Of a DNA stretch of 64,000 nt, positions 48,101 to 59,100 are shown piece by piece. Made by a program: the position numbers and the translations under genes. How positions within the stretch are numbered: position 1 is the first letter of the stretch; each line of letters starts with the position of its first letter. The stretch is from Parus major (taxonomy: Eukaryota > Chordata > Aves > Passeriformes > Paridae): NCBI RefSeq assembly GCF_001522545.3, contig NC_031771.1, positions 1,105,473-1,169,472 on the forward strand, given 5' to 3'. The notes below the pieces were generated by a model. That model ran no database searches, was not told the origin of the DNA, and was given only the letters and a program-made list of their open reading frames with translations.

Positions 48101-51100
48101 GTGAAAAAAAACTGAACATGCTTTTACAGCAAAGGAATAAAAGGCTATACAAAATATTCCCCAGCCTCCAAACAAGCCACAGGCAACTTCTCTCCACACT
48201 GCAATAGGAATCAAAAGGCTAAAGCCCTTTTTTGGAAGCGAGATTCTCAGCTAATATGAACTGCCTGGCTTACACTGAACTCTGGGCTACATTCTTTCCT
48301 AAGATCTCTGTTGCTGTGTCTTATGCAAATGCATCCAGTTTGTAAAAATACTGCTTGATATTTAACATGGGTTTTAAAGCACTAAAAAATTAATTTGTGC
48401 ACAACAGTTTGTGGGGAGGGAGGCAATATGGGAAGTGTTCACTGAGGCAGGATGCTCTCTTTCTTGGAACTTGGCGTGCTTCTTGTCAGAACAGTGACTA
48501 CATGATAGTTTCTGCTGGGCCTGGATATGTAGCAACAGAAACCACTGGGAAACATCATGGAGCGTAAAGATTCCTATCGAGAGGAAGGCAGGAGTTAAAA
48601 GTAAGACAAAGGGACATTGCTAGGAAGTCAGGGCAGCTCTGCAGCAGACACAGACCTGGCAAACAGAGATAGAGAGGGGACAGTAACAGGACTCTGCTGT
48701 GCACGTGATTACAGGGTCCTGAACCGATGCCACGGAATGTTTACAAATGCCTGCTAAAAATACCACTCAGAACAGGGAGAGCTGAAGTGAGATCCCTGTC
48801 CAACGGCAGGCAGGCCGTCAGGAACACCACTGTTCCCGTGCCTCTTGACGTAGGGCAAGGTGCCAGCACTCGCAGTAACGTGCGTTTGGCTCCAGCAGGC
48901 TTGATTGTTGGAAGGCTGCTTTTGACTGGATTAGCTTTTGGATCAGGCTCCTTGTGATTAATTTTTGGCTTAAACATTAGGGTTGGGGTTCATGGAAAAA
49001 CAGGTTATGGATCTGAGCATATTATATTTTAAAGGCTCTCTGGGGTTTAAGAAACTAATCTAAGCCTTAGGAACTCCTAGACTTGACTGTGCAGGAGCTG
49101 TGCATGCTCCAGGCAATGTCCTACAAAGTCAGACTTAGCAAACCAAACCTGTAGCTGTATGTGTGTTCTAGGGAAAAGCATTTGTTTCGAACTAAGATTG
49201 CTCATTGAAATTGTGCTGTGGAACCTGTTTGTGACTATTTCCTCCTTTGCAATAGGTTTTGAAACAATCGTGCACTGAGGTTTTATATTTGGAGCCATCC
49301 AGTGTCTGTGTAGGAGGTAAGGTTTTATAATTTTAATATACTACTCAGTTATTACATAGGACTGTGGTTTCCCTGTTTTATCTGAAGGAAAACTCTATGT
49401 CTCTAAATTAAAGCATCTCTAGCTGAAGTCCTCAAGAAGTTAAACAAATGTTGGATTTCTCTGTTGACTTCTTGTGCTCCTCAGAGGAGCTGGCTGCCAC
49501 AGCCTGCTTCCTTAGCTTGGGTAATGCACATGTAAGTTGGTGAGCATTTACCTGCCCCTCTCCCCTGAGTCTGCTCTGCACTTGGCCCAGATCTGCCCCA
49601 AAATCCGTGGAGTGTAAGAACAAAGCACGTGACTGCATTTTTGGGCAGCAAGAGCAATATATTAATGAAATAGAAGAGTCACACAGAATTTTAAGGCTTT
49701 GTCTCTCAGCTTCATAATCCACACATAGTTGGAGATGAATCAAAATAAGGTAGTTGCAAAATGTTACTTGGATGTTTTTGTGGAAAAATAGATGCTCTGT
49801 GTCAAGTCAGTGGCCCTAGTAGAATCTTTTCACTCCTCCTCTGCACAGCTCACAGAGAGTGTAGCCCTTAAGCAACTTGCAGAGAAATAGTACTAAGGAG
49901 AAATGTTTCCTTCAGCTGGCACTTCAGGTGAGCCTGATTTGGGTTTGGGGAGTCGTCTTGTTCTGAGTCCCAGACTGCTCATTCACTGAGAAACTCCGTC
50001 TTTCTGTGCAGCTGAGCCCTGGATGCTGGTGGTAGCCTGAATCTATTTCGATTGTCTCAATAAAGATTAGGGAACAAATCTTGACTTTGCCCATTTATAA
50101 GGAGAATTCACTACAAGAGTTCAGGAAAAAGATCTCCCTAAGTTGGAAGCATTACTATGTTGTGCTTTGTTTATTGCAGACTACATGGAATTGCCCTGGT
50201 GGAACTTACTGCAGTTTGTTGTGGCTTACTGAAATTGGGTGATTTTGTGTTTTTGTTCTTCCTCCCAGAGGAGTTTCAAGTTGTTCTCAGAGGAAGTGGC
50301 TTAACCCTTGGTGGGAGAAGCGACAGCGTGACTTGTACCTATCAAGTGAACGGAACAACAATCCGTAAGTGTGGGCATTTGCCATCCTCTGCCTCTGCAA
50401 TCCTGAGCAAGTGACTGAGTTAGCTTCTTGTTAACTCAGCTGATGAACACTGAAAGGGAGAGACAGCAAAGAGGAGAACAGGAAAGCTCTGAGTATGAGT
50501 AAAGGCAGGAGAGGTGTTTCACACTCTGCTCAGTGGTTTCATTTTGCTACCAGGTGCCGTTAGCTGTGAGTGGTGAGTGGTGTTGGCAGCCCCCTGGCTG
50601 TGGGCATTAGCATGGGTGAGAACTGTTTGGTTCCTGATGTTTGGGCAAGAAGATGTTTGCTGATGAACAAACCTGTCACTGCAGTGTACTGACTGAGGTC
50701 CTTTTCTGCACAATACTCCTGGCCAAGACATGTCATTGCAATTCCTAGAAGCACTTACCTTGTTTTTTGCAAGGTCTCTGCCTGTTCTGGGTGGTGTGCC
50801 AGGTGTGCTGAGGGTTTCAGGGGCACATCAGTCCTCCTCCTGCAACAGCATAGAAAAAGTCCAGGTCAGAACAGTTGTGTATTTTGTCATGGTCTGAGCT
50901 CCATGTGCCCAGCACCAGGGCTTACTGCAACCACAGCCCAAAGAAATTCTGTTTCAGATGGTGACCATGACACCTTGTGCAGCCACTTCCCTCTAGCTCC
51001 TATGTGACTTTTCCATCTTTCTATCTTTTTCTATCCAGACACTCAAGTGGATGGTTAGATTAAGTACATCCAACCTCTAGCTCTAAACAGAATTCCTTAG

Positions 51101-53108
51101 AAGCCAGCCAGACTGGAAAACAACCAAAAAAGGAACTTGAAAGAAAAACTACGACTGATTTTTTTCCCTGCCTACTGTCTGATTTCTGTATTATCCTGTC
51201 TAAAATTCCTACACAATCAAGCTTGTCTTTCCAGTGCAGTTTCTTCCTTACCCTGGAAGGATATACTGGATATATACTGGAATTGGCTGCCAGTCTCTCC
51301 TGCCTGTTAAATACCTACAATAATTTGTCAGAATAAAAGGATAACCCAGTAGTTCTGGATGCAGGCAGCCTGTGTAAGTGAATTTCACTTGTATAAATTT
51401 CCCTTCAGTTTCCATTACAATTGTCACCTCTGCTTGCCATTGCCCACAAACACTTGCTACCATCTGATGTGAGAATTGCCAACTACAGCTCTGGGCTGCT
51501 TGTTTTTTCTTGGCTTCAGAAAGGGGTGTGCTGAAGCACATGAGGGTAGGGGAATGGCACAGTGATGTATTGATTATAAAAACACAATCTGCTCTATGGG
51601 GTCTTGCCAGGGCCTTCTACATCCCCCCGGTCCACATCTTCAGCAACGGACAACAGCGAGCGGCTGGGGACAGGAACAGAACAGGGAGATAGCAAGTGGT
51701 CTTTCCTGCAGCACACAAGGTCATTCTCCACAGCTCTGTGCTGGATCCTGACTGCCTGCTTCAAGGAAGCCTGAAGGGGATCAGCGGAGCCAGGATGAAC
51801 AGGAAGATAGGCAGGGCACCTGGAGCAGTAGCAGGAGGAAGGAGATGGTCCCAAGAGAAGGACAGCCATCCCCGTGTCACTGCACTCTCCTGCAGTCCCT
51901 CTGCAGAACCCTCAATTAAGTGAGGATCTGCTGGTGTTGGAGTTCGCCTCACTGAGAGTCTGGGCTCTTTTTGGGACCAGCCTCTGAGCACACCCTTACT
52001 GTGTCAATTCCCCTGCTTTTAAAGGATGCATTTGGCATCTTTCACGTTCTGCATTTATAAAGAACCATTACCAAATGCTAGAAAGGAAACCTGCCAAATG
52101 GAGCTGTGGGATAGAAAAATAATCTATGAAACATACCATTAAGACAAAAACATATGGCAATGTGCTAATCCCTCTTCCCCACCTCACAACTAGCCCCAAA
52201 TCTAGGCCAAGCAGTCAGTGCAGATTATAGCACATATGAAAAGCTCATTTATGCCAACAGCTCCTTCTTCAGCTGCCCCTGAACCGCTTGTCTGTCTGCT
52301 TGTTCTGAAATGCAGGACAGAGTCATCTCCAAGTTGATCTGGCAGATCACTTATCTGCTCTCACCCCACAGTCACAAAATAGTCCTTGCACAGAGATGAT
52401 CAGTCCTGCCGTGGGGAAGTTTGGGCGGATGGTTCTGCACACAGGAGCCCAATTTTCCCCAGTTCACCAAACATGTGAGGCAAAAAAAAAGCTCTGTCCT
52501 CCCCTCCTCACACCTGCAGAACTTAAATGCTGTACTGGACACAAGGCTCCACAAATAAATGCTTCATGTGCTTTACAGATAGGCGCTTTGCAAGTGTAAG
52601 AGGTTTGTAAATCACACAGACTCAAAACCAGAAGGAACACTGGAGAAAAAGTCACAGCTAATAAAACAGTTCTGTAATGCAACACACAAGGATGGAGCCA
52701 GCTAGAAACAAACCTTCATCTTCCAACTACTGGGAAACTACTAATAGTGTTCTCACTCTCCACAAAGACAGTGTTGATTCTAGGAAATGTCTCTGGAGGA
52801 GCACAAGCTGACTCGAGTAGCTCACCGAAGTGCTGTAATGTGGGTCACCCAGCATTTACAGCCGGCTCTGGGGCTCTGTGTTCCCTACCGTGGGCCTGCC
52901 TTGCACCAGTTCCAGCCAGGACAGACCAGTGAGGAGCACTGGAATGGAGGGACCTCAAAGCACGTTCACATGGCAGCTCCTCATGCAAGCTGCACAGCAT
53001 AGTCAACTCATGTGATTTGAGTTTTTTGTTTTTTTCAGATGAAAGGCCTAAAACAGTAGAATCTGATTTTTTGCTCTGCCCTGCACCGATCCTGTACAAA
53101 AGTGGCCA
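27038..53108 (+). CDS. ANTXR2: ANTXR2 (CMG2), exons 2-10, partial gene
   Basis: ANTXR2 is a single-pass cell-surface receptor that binds basement-membrane components such as collagen IV and laminin and takes part in matrix homeostasis; in mammals it is also a receptor for anthrax protective antigen. Nine plus-strand exons (711 nt, 236 full codons) splice in frame with GT-AG sites: 27038-27109, 29154-29225, 34872-34953, 35943-36050, 36149-36217, 37054-37134, 49256-49316, 50269-50364 and 53039-53108. They encode the von Willebrand A domain with MIDAS elements SGS (exon 2), the Thr of [10 protein letters not shown] (exon 4) and the Asp of ALTDGKLDG (exon 5). The Ig-like domain follows, with cysteines in QSCTE, VCVG, TCTY and LLCPAP. 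Missing are exon 1 (probably in the gap at 26138-26718) and the transmembrane and cytosolic exons beyond 64000. The sequence fits ANTXR2 better than ANTXR1 (for example [17 protein letters not shown]), and PRDM8 is the expected neighbour. No disabling change is seen. Confidence 0.97.
27110..29153 (+). other. ANTXR2 intron 2
   Basis: 2,044 bases. Contains an A run at 27969-27985, a second at 28869-28882, and an A/T-rich TAAT-containing patch near 28610-28710. No coding exon or repeat family recognised. Confidence 0.8.
29154..29225 (+). CDS. ANTXR2: ANTXR2 exon 3 (VWA domain)
   Basis: The acceptor tctaaag|C and donor AG|GTTAGT flank 72 bases. It encodes [20 protein letters not shown] then TGD and a split Arg, a central beta-strand of the VWA fold. 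The phase matches both neighbours. Confidence 0.96.
29226..34871 (+). other. ANTXR2 intron 3
   Basis: 5,646 bases. A CCCT-rich microsatellite lies just after the donor. The remainder is unique non-coding DNA with short chance frames. Confidence 0.8.
29251..29280 (+). repeat. (CTCC)n pyrimidine microsatellite
   Basis: About five CTCC units followed by C-rich sequence, 26 bases inside intron 3 from its donor. Confidence 0.85.
34872..34953 (+). CDS. ANTXR2: ANTXR2 exon 4 (VWA domain, MIDAS Thr)
   Basis: The acceptor ttcgcag|G and donor CAG|GTAGGT flank 82 bases. It encodes [17 protein letters not shown] followed by [10 protein letters not shown]. The Thr of [10 protein letters not shown] corresponds to the third-loop threonine of the MIDAS site in VWA domains. 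Confidence 0.96.
34954..35942 (+). other. ANTXR2 intron 4
   Basis: 989 bases of non-coding sequence; no repeat family or exon recognised. Confidence 0.8.
35943..36050 (+). CDS. ANTXR2: ANTXR2 exon 5 (VWA domain, MIDAS Asp)
   Basis: The acceptor tttcag|GCC and donor GAG|GTGAGC flank 108 bases (36 codons, phase 0 at both ends). It encodes [20 protein letters not shown] then [16 protein letters not shown]. The Asp of LTDGKLDG is the final MIDAS ligand. The next intron is only 98 bases. Confidence 0.97.
36149..36217 (+). CDS. ANTXR2: ANTXR2 exon 6 (VWA domain)
   Basis: The acceptor gccacag|GCA and donor CAG|GTAAGA flank 69 bases (23 codons). It encodes [20 protein letters not shown] plus QEQ, the conserved LGA-VYCVGV strand of the domain. 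Confidence 0.97.
36218..37053 (+). other. ANTXR2 intron 6
   Basis: 836 bases of non-coding sequence; nothing recognised. Confidence 0.8.
37054..37134 (+). CDS. ANTXR2: ANTXR2 exon 7 (end of VWA domain)
   Basis: The acceptor tccaaag|CTG and donor TCT|GTGAGT flank 81 bases (27 codons). It encodes [18 protein letters not shown] then QALKGIINS, the C-terminal helix of the VWA domain. Confidence 0.97.
40672..40688 (+). repeat. A homopolymer, 17 bases
   Basis: A run of 17 A. I see no clear retroposon body or target-site duplication beside it. Confidence 0.9.
42180..42410. promoter_or_regulatory. TAAT-rich candidate enhancer in ANTXR2 intron 7
   Basis: About ten TAAT/ATTA cores in 220 bases, for example cattatcaattatac, cttaattgg, aattatcattaaaa and gaattatttt. 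TAATCC occurs twice (42382-42387 and 42400-42405). It is denser than the flanking sequence. Regulatory function is inferred from composition only. Confidence 0.3.
49256..49316 (+). CDS. ANTXR2: ANTXR2 exon 8 (start of Ig-like domain)
   Basis: The acceptor gcaatag|GTT and donor G|GTAAGG flank 61 bases. It encodes [20 protein letters not shown] plus the first base of a split Glu codon. Two conserved cysteines are present. Confidence 0.96.
49317..50268 (+). other. ANTXR2 intron 8
   Basis: 952 bases of non-coding sequence; nothing recognised. Confidence 0.8.
50269..50364 (+). CDS. ANTXR2: ANTXR2 exon 9 (Ig-like domain)
   Basis: The acceptor cctcccag|AG and donor C|GTAAGT flank 96 bases. It encodes [20 protein letters not shown] then [12 protein letters not shown]. 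The NGT sequon in VNGT is a candidate N-glycosylation site corresponding to VNET in human as I recall it. The upstream human sequon in RNGS is not kept here (RSDS). Confidence 0.96.
50365..53038 (+). other. ANTXR2 intron 9
   Basis: 2,674 bases of non-coding sequence with a T-rich pyrimidine tract before the exon 10 acceptor. No repeat family recognised. Confidence 0.8.
53039..53108 (+). CDS. ANTXR2: ANTXR2 exon 10 (Ig-like domain)
   Basis: The acceptor tttttcag|AT and donor CA|GTAAGT flank 70 bases. The joined frame reads [18 protein letters not shown] then LYKSG and two bases of the next codon. LLCPAPIL is a hallmark of the anthrax-receptor family just before the membrane-proximal segment. 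No later exon was found before 64000. Confidence 0.96.
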
Positions 53109-56100
53109 GTAAGTACTGAACCAAATGCCAGCCCATGTTTTGCTGGAATTTGGCATCATTGTAGCTGACATGAATGGGGAGGGGTTTGGCTGAGGGCAAT
53201 ACTTTGTTGCTTCTACAGGGGTTGGTTTGTTGTTGCATTTTTCCCCCATTTTTGTGTTACTTCCCTGGTGTATATGCCAGCTTTGGAGTGGGCTGGAGTA
53301 GTCATCTGTGACCAAACCCATTCGGACAGTGCCTTAAAAATGAATATTCAGCCAGTTTATGAAATACTGAAAAGATCTGGCTTGTCATAAGTTTTATGCA
53401 GATTAGCTGTTTTAACAGGGCATAATATGCTCTCGTCTGGATCATCTTCAGGCCCACTGTTAAAAAGATGACATTACCACTGACACTTACAAGCTATTAT
53501 TAAAATTAGGTGTCAGGATGTGTACCCCTGCTCCACACATCCTGATCCAATGAATTAACAGCTCCAGCACTGGGGCTAAACTGCAGCTCTGGCCTTATTC
53601 TCAGTGTCACTGGCCAGGGCTGCACATTACTTCTGGCCCTTGGAGAACTAATCCTTTCTCTCCTTCTCTCAAACTCAAACGTGCCTCAGGGCCTTATGAT
53701 CACTTGGAGTTCATTGTGCAGATTTCTGAAGACCCTAAGCTAATCTGAAGTCAGAAAACTGCACATCAGATCTGGGTCCTGTGGGAGGGCCGAGGCTTTG
53801 GCTGTTGGCTTCCTCCCCATTTGTCAAGTAGTTCTTCCCAGAGACTTTCTGAGATGAGGCTAATGCTAATCCGATAGGAAGCACAGCAGTTCTGCATTGG
53901 CATTTATCTGTGGCAGTTCAGGAGCTGAAGAGCTAAGCACATTGTATAGATGACTTGTCTGTACGTCCATTTCTGACTTGAGCAGCAAGGAGCCGCCTCA
54001 GCTGGGCTGAGGGATGGATAGGAAAGCTCCAAATGCACATCTGGTTTGTGTGTTACACAGCAGGCCGGGGGAGGGAAGTTGGAAAGCCACAGAGGAAAAA
54101 CGTTCAGTGCTTGACCCCAGTGGGGTGGTTGGGGCAGAGGGTGTGCCTCCCGAGCTGTGTCATGGCTGGCAGGGAGAACACGTGTGGAGCAGAGCGAGGC
54201 ATTCAGTACTCGCTGTGTTTCCCCACGTTGCTTTTCACACAGCCGTGTGACACATGCGTTGTGCTGTGTGCAGCAGGGTGTCAGGCCCCCGTGTCCCACA
54301 GCGCAGCAGCAGCGCTCAGCTGGGAGCTGCTGGGGGTGTGCAAGCGCCCAGCACAGCAGCTCTGCAGCTCCTGGCTTAGCTAAAACCACTCAGCACCACC
54401 ACACTTGGAAGGGAATGGATTTGGTCATCAATGTCAGTCGGTCGGGTTAAAACCCCTCCTCCCCAGGCCAGGTATTTCAGTGCAGTTACTGTACAACAGC
54501 AGAGCAGTAGCAAATCAGGTCCCAGTATGAAGCTCCCTAAAAGCTGATGCTGTAGATGCTTTCCCACACACAGTTTGTCCCAGAGTACATCAACAGCTGG
54601 TCCTGCCAAACGCGTGTGAAGTGCGTGACACGTTGGTAGAGGTTAAAGCTGGGAAGTGAATTGCACATGATGCATTTTTCCTTTCACTGCTGAGTGTTAC
54701 TGAAGCAGACAGCTGCTACCCTGGAACTGCAGTGTGGATAATGCACCTCAGTACAATACAGCTGGAGTTCTACAGGGTCACAGGAAAACTCATTTCCCAA
54801 GTTACCAGGAGAAACACAATTCCCTGACCTGCTATTGAAGGAGTTGGAGCTTTGGCCCAGAGCTGAGCAGTTTACTGTGCACAAGACAGACAGCTATGAA
54901 AGATACACACATTCTTGAACTCCTGACTTCCCACTGGCACATCCTAGACTAGCGCCGGATATCTCCCAGTAATTCCTCATGTAGTGGAGATGATATTAAT
55001 CACTCAGGTAGCAACAACCACTCTGTTCCTTTGGAGCACTCTTTTGGGTGGAATTAAGACAACACAAGCAGCCCGAGGTAGTTTGCTGGGTGACTTTTAA
55101 ACCTGCAGCTTGGCTTCTGGGTGAACAGTCAAGACTCTGGGAACAGGTCTCATTGTATCTTCTCCTAGTTGGAGACACTTCTTGTTGCCTGATGAGTTAG
55201 CAGTTTTCACATGCAGAGCAACACTAAGAGTGTGGAATTGATAAAATGCCAAAGTATCCAGGATGCTGGGTCAGTGAGCCCCTGCTCTCCTGGACTTCCG
55301 CCACAGTGTGTTTCTGCTTCCTTCCCAGCTGTTGGCTGCATTGCGTCTGGAGCTTCCCAAGTGCCAGCTGCAGATTTAACCAAGCCTTTTTTTCCCAAGT
55401 CTGCTTTTCCACAGTACCCTGTAGCAGATGGATGGATCATCCTTAGGTTGGGTGACAACATGACTGTGCTGCCTGTGCCATTTAAATTCCTTTCTTGTCA
55501 TGCTGCTTCTAAGTGCAAAACTCCATAGTCTGCTTACAAACTCAGCCCACTTACAAGGCTCTTGATCAGCTAACAGCTGACAATTATTCATGATTTTCAC
55601 ACAAGCAACCAATGCCTTATAAAACACCTTACAAGTTTGAAATAAAGCAGAAAGGGAAAGGACACATACACCTTGCAGGAAGGTGAGGAGGCCAACCCAG
55701 GTTGAGTTGCTTTGAGAGATCACTTATGCACTGTGATGGCAGGTGTAGCAACACAATCAAGCTGATTAGTAAACAAGACTGATTCTACTGCATTGCCCAT
55801 TTAAAAGTCACATTTGTAAGGTCTCAGAATATTTGAGAAAAGCAGTTCCTCTTTTTAGCTGAGACTTGGATTTGTTGTCCTGCCACAGCTCCAGAGATTC
55901 AAACCAAACCAGGGGTGGCTGTGACCTCTCTGTTACTGTACATTTTTCCATAGTCATTGTGTCTTGGAAAGCAATCAGAGTCCCTGTCTCTTTGAACACT
56001 AGTACAGGAAAAACAGTGATATTTTACAAGTCTACATTCCTTGCTAGCTTCACTTTTATTCTCTCACTTCTGCTCTAAGTTCTGTGAGTTTCCATTTGGA

Positions 56101-59100
56101 ACACTCTGTCCATAGGCTTGGCTTCACCTCCAGCTGCCTTCTGCTCTGGTGAGCCATTGGTGAAACCCCCTCTGCCTTGCATGGAAAGCCCAGCACCAAA
56201 ACCAGTGCCTGAACACTGACAAATTTGCTTTTATTAGGTGACTGGGTGACAGCAACTACCGTTTAAACTAGCACAACAAACCCTGTTTTACTGAAATACT
56301 TCCTAGTGAACGTGACTACTGCCATCTCAGTCGGTTTCAAGTCTCATTTCTCACTGGAATATCACAGTAACATTTTGGATTTATTGGTGTCTACCACAAA
56401 CATCCCATCTTGTGGGACTCTCCTCTAAGCCAGGCAAGAAAGGATGGATGTAGGCTAGGCAGTGGATTATTCAAACTGAACCAACAGGCTGAGGAATTGT
56501 CTTTGTTCTTAAAATAGTTCAGGGAACTACAGAAGTCTATTTTTCATGCAGCTGGAGTGCTGGCCAGCTTCCATCTTTGTGCATCCTGCACTTGAACTCA
56601 GGTTTTGCTAGGACAGAAGCGTGCAGCGTCCTTCTCCTTGGGCTTGGAAGCTTAAGGAATAATAAAGCCAAAAAAGACAAATCCCAGCCTAAGCCTGAGT
56701 GTAAGGCAAACTTCTCTCCCAGGTATCTCAACTTGATGATTAGCTTGCATGCCAAGGTGGAGCCATCCACAATGCTGCAATTAATGACCTTATTTTCCCT
56801 CCATTCAAATGCTGCTGTCTTCAGCTTCCATTTATCGCTTCCTACATCCTGTCCAACACAAACAGCTGGTGGCACTTAAAAGAGCAAAGATTCAATAGGA
56901 ATTCTTTTCTGGGTGGTAGGAAGGAAAATGACTTCTCCTGTATTGCCAAATTCTTGGTTACCTGCAGTTTCCAAGGAGCTGATGGAGTCCAGGGCAGCTC
57001 ACTTGGCACAAAGAACACAGCAATGCAGGAGGTAATCTGTTTTACCCATCACACGCCTCACATTCAGCTCTGGGGGCTCTAGGATTTTTAGGTGCAAGAT
57101 GTTTCCATGACAATGGAAGAGCAGTACCTTGAATATTGCTTTCCATTTTCCAAGTGTCATTTTTATTAATACCAGCACCAGATTTAAGGGGAAGAGCGTG
57201 GACACATGAAAGCAAACAGGCACAGAGAAAATGAATGGATTGTGGGCTCCATCCTTCAGATTACCTCACTGGGTTTCTAGACAGCTGTCCCTTTGGAAAG
57301 CAGCTGGAAGGTGTTTCACAGAGTGGTTGTCATGGCAGGCTCCTAACCAGGGATCCTGACTGTCCCTGCTACCCACAGATAGTCTCTTGTGCCTTTACTC
57401 CTTTCACTGCTGCCTGTGACCTGGGAGCCAGGAACTGACAAACTGCTCTTGAGTCTCCTATCCTGGGGAACCAGGCTGTTCCCTTGGGACAGTGGTGATC
57501 CCAAACTGATCATGCAGGCAAGATGCCAAGCAAGTGCTTGCACCCCCAGGCACATACCTGCAGCAGCAGGGGAGCCAGTCCTTGCAAATTTCATTTAACT
57601 ATACCAAGGAATATTTTTTTCCACCGTTACTTCCCTTTTCTTCCCCATCAGCTGCAGGCTCTTAAGTCTCTCTGCTTCCTCCCCTGTGCTACTGTGCTGG
57701 CAGCATGGAGAAGCACTCAGCTAAGGCATTACCTTTGCACTCTAGCATTCTTTAGGACACCATGAACACCTTTCACACATTTATTTCTTACTGCAGCTCC
57801 TTTATGGAACTCGTAGTTTCCCCCTCCCGTTTCCTGTGCTTGATAAAGGCTCTCTGGAAGTAAAAGCAGTGTTGAAGCAGCGATGCTTTGGAAGGTGACT
57901 GATGGTGAATACGTTTGCCTAATTAACTTGTGGCTAATAATTGTAAGCCATTAAGTAGCTAGTTAGTACATGCTTCGAATAAACACATCTGGTGCTGCCC
58001 TGAGTGGAGGTTGTGGCTGTGTGTGGGTGACAGATGCGCTGTTTCCCCAGCGCTCCCTTTTCCGTGCCGAGCAGCCCGGCAGTGCCGCAGCCGGAGCCAG
58101 GCAGCCCCGCGGCAGCTGCGCGCTCTCCGAGCGGCTCCAGGGACCTGTGCCTGCCCTCCTCAGCTGCCCGGCCACTGCAGCCTGCTCTGGTGCCTCAGAG
58201 CTGGCCTGCAGCTCCAAGGAACACCCTTTTCAGTAGCTTAGAGACTCCTGCCCTCTGGGCTGAAAGGCAGCAGGACAGGGGATAAAGTGTCAGGCCGCCC
58301 AAGGAGCAGAAAGTGAAGAATTCCCAAGCCCTGCAGATTGATCTCTTGCTGAACAGAAGGCATTGGAAATGAGTGTGCCTTGCTGTGTCACTGCCTGGAG
58401 CTGCTGGGCTGGACTTGGAACAGCCTTCCAGGGAGGGACAAGTCCCCTCCCATGGAGGACAAAAGCCTACTCCTTTCTGTGGGCAGTCGCTTCCTAGGTT
58501 GGCACAGCTCATAGCTCTCATCAGTCTTACAAGTGAGAACAGCTAGGATCATGCAGGAGAGACCCTTTCTTCCAGCTAGGCTGTTGCTTGGTCTTTCAGG
58601 TTTGGCTTTTTGTGGTGAGGCTGTTTAAAGTTGGGTGTTTTCCAGACAGAGGAAGGAGCTATGGCAATAAAGTAAACAAGCAGCACACTATTTTGCAAGA
58701 GACTAATTTGCACAGGAATTTTGTCTTAAAAGTGAGACTTGAGTTCTTAGTTACCAAGGGGCAAGTTAAGGTTTATTCCTACTTCTGAGGGCCCAGGAGC
58801 CCTGATTACACTGTGACTGCCCCATAATGTCCAACACAAGCTGTCATTAGAGCTGGAGCTGCAGGCCCAGCCCATGACCTCTGTTTTGTCAGACACCAAC
58901 AATAGCACAGCTGCCCCTGCCTGGCTGGGATCTCAGACCTGCCATTTGGCACGAGGAACAGAGCAAATTGGATAAATACACATAAACACATTGGGAAGGG
59001 AGGGAAAACAGAACAGAATGAACCAGAGCAGCAACCCACAACTTGTTTGATAGGGATGATTTAAGTAGGCATATGGTATAGTTAAATGTGCTTTCAAAAA

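Larger units (their letters stand above)
37135..49255 (+). other. ANTXR2 intron 7
   Basis: 12,121 bases. Holds a 17-A run at 40672-40688 and a homeodomain-site-rich patch at about 42180-42410. Short chance frames occur on both strands. No extra exon or nested gene is supported, and no recognisable LINE or LTR. Confidence 0.75.
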
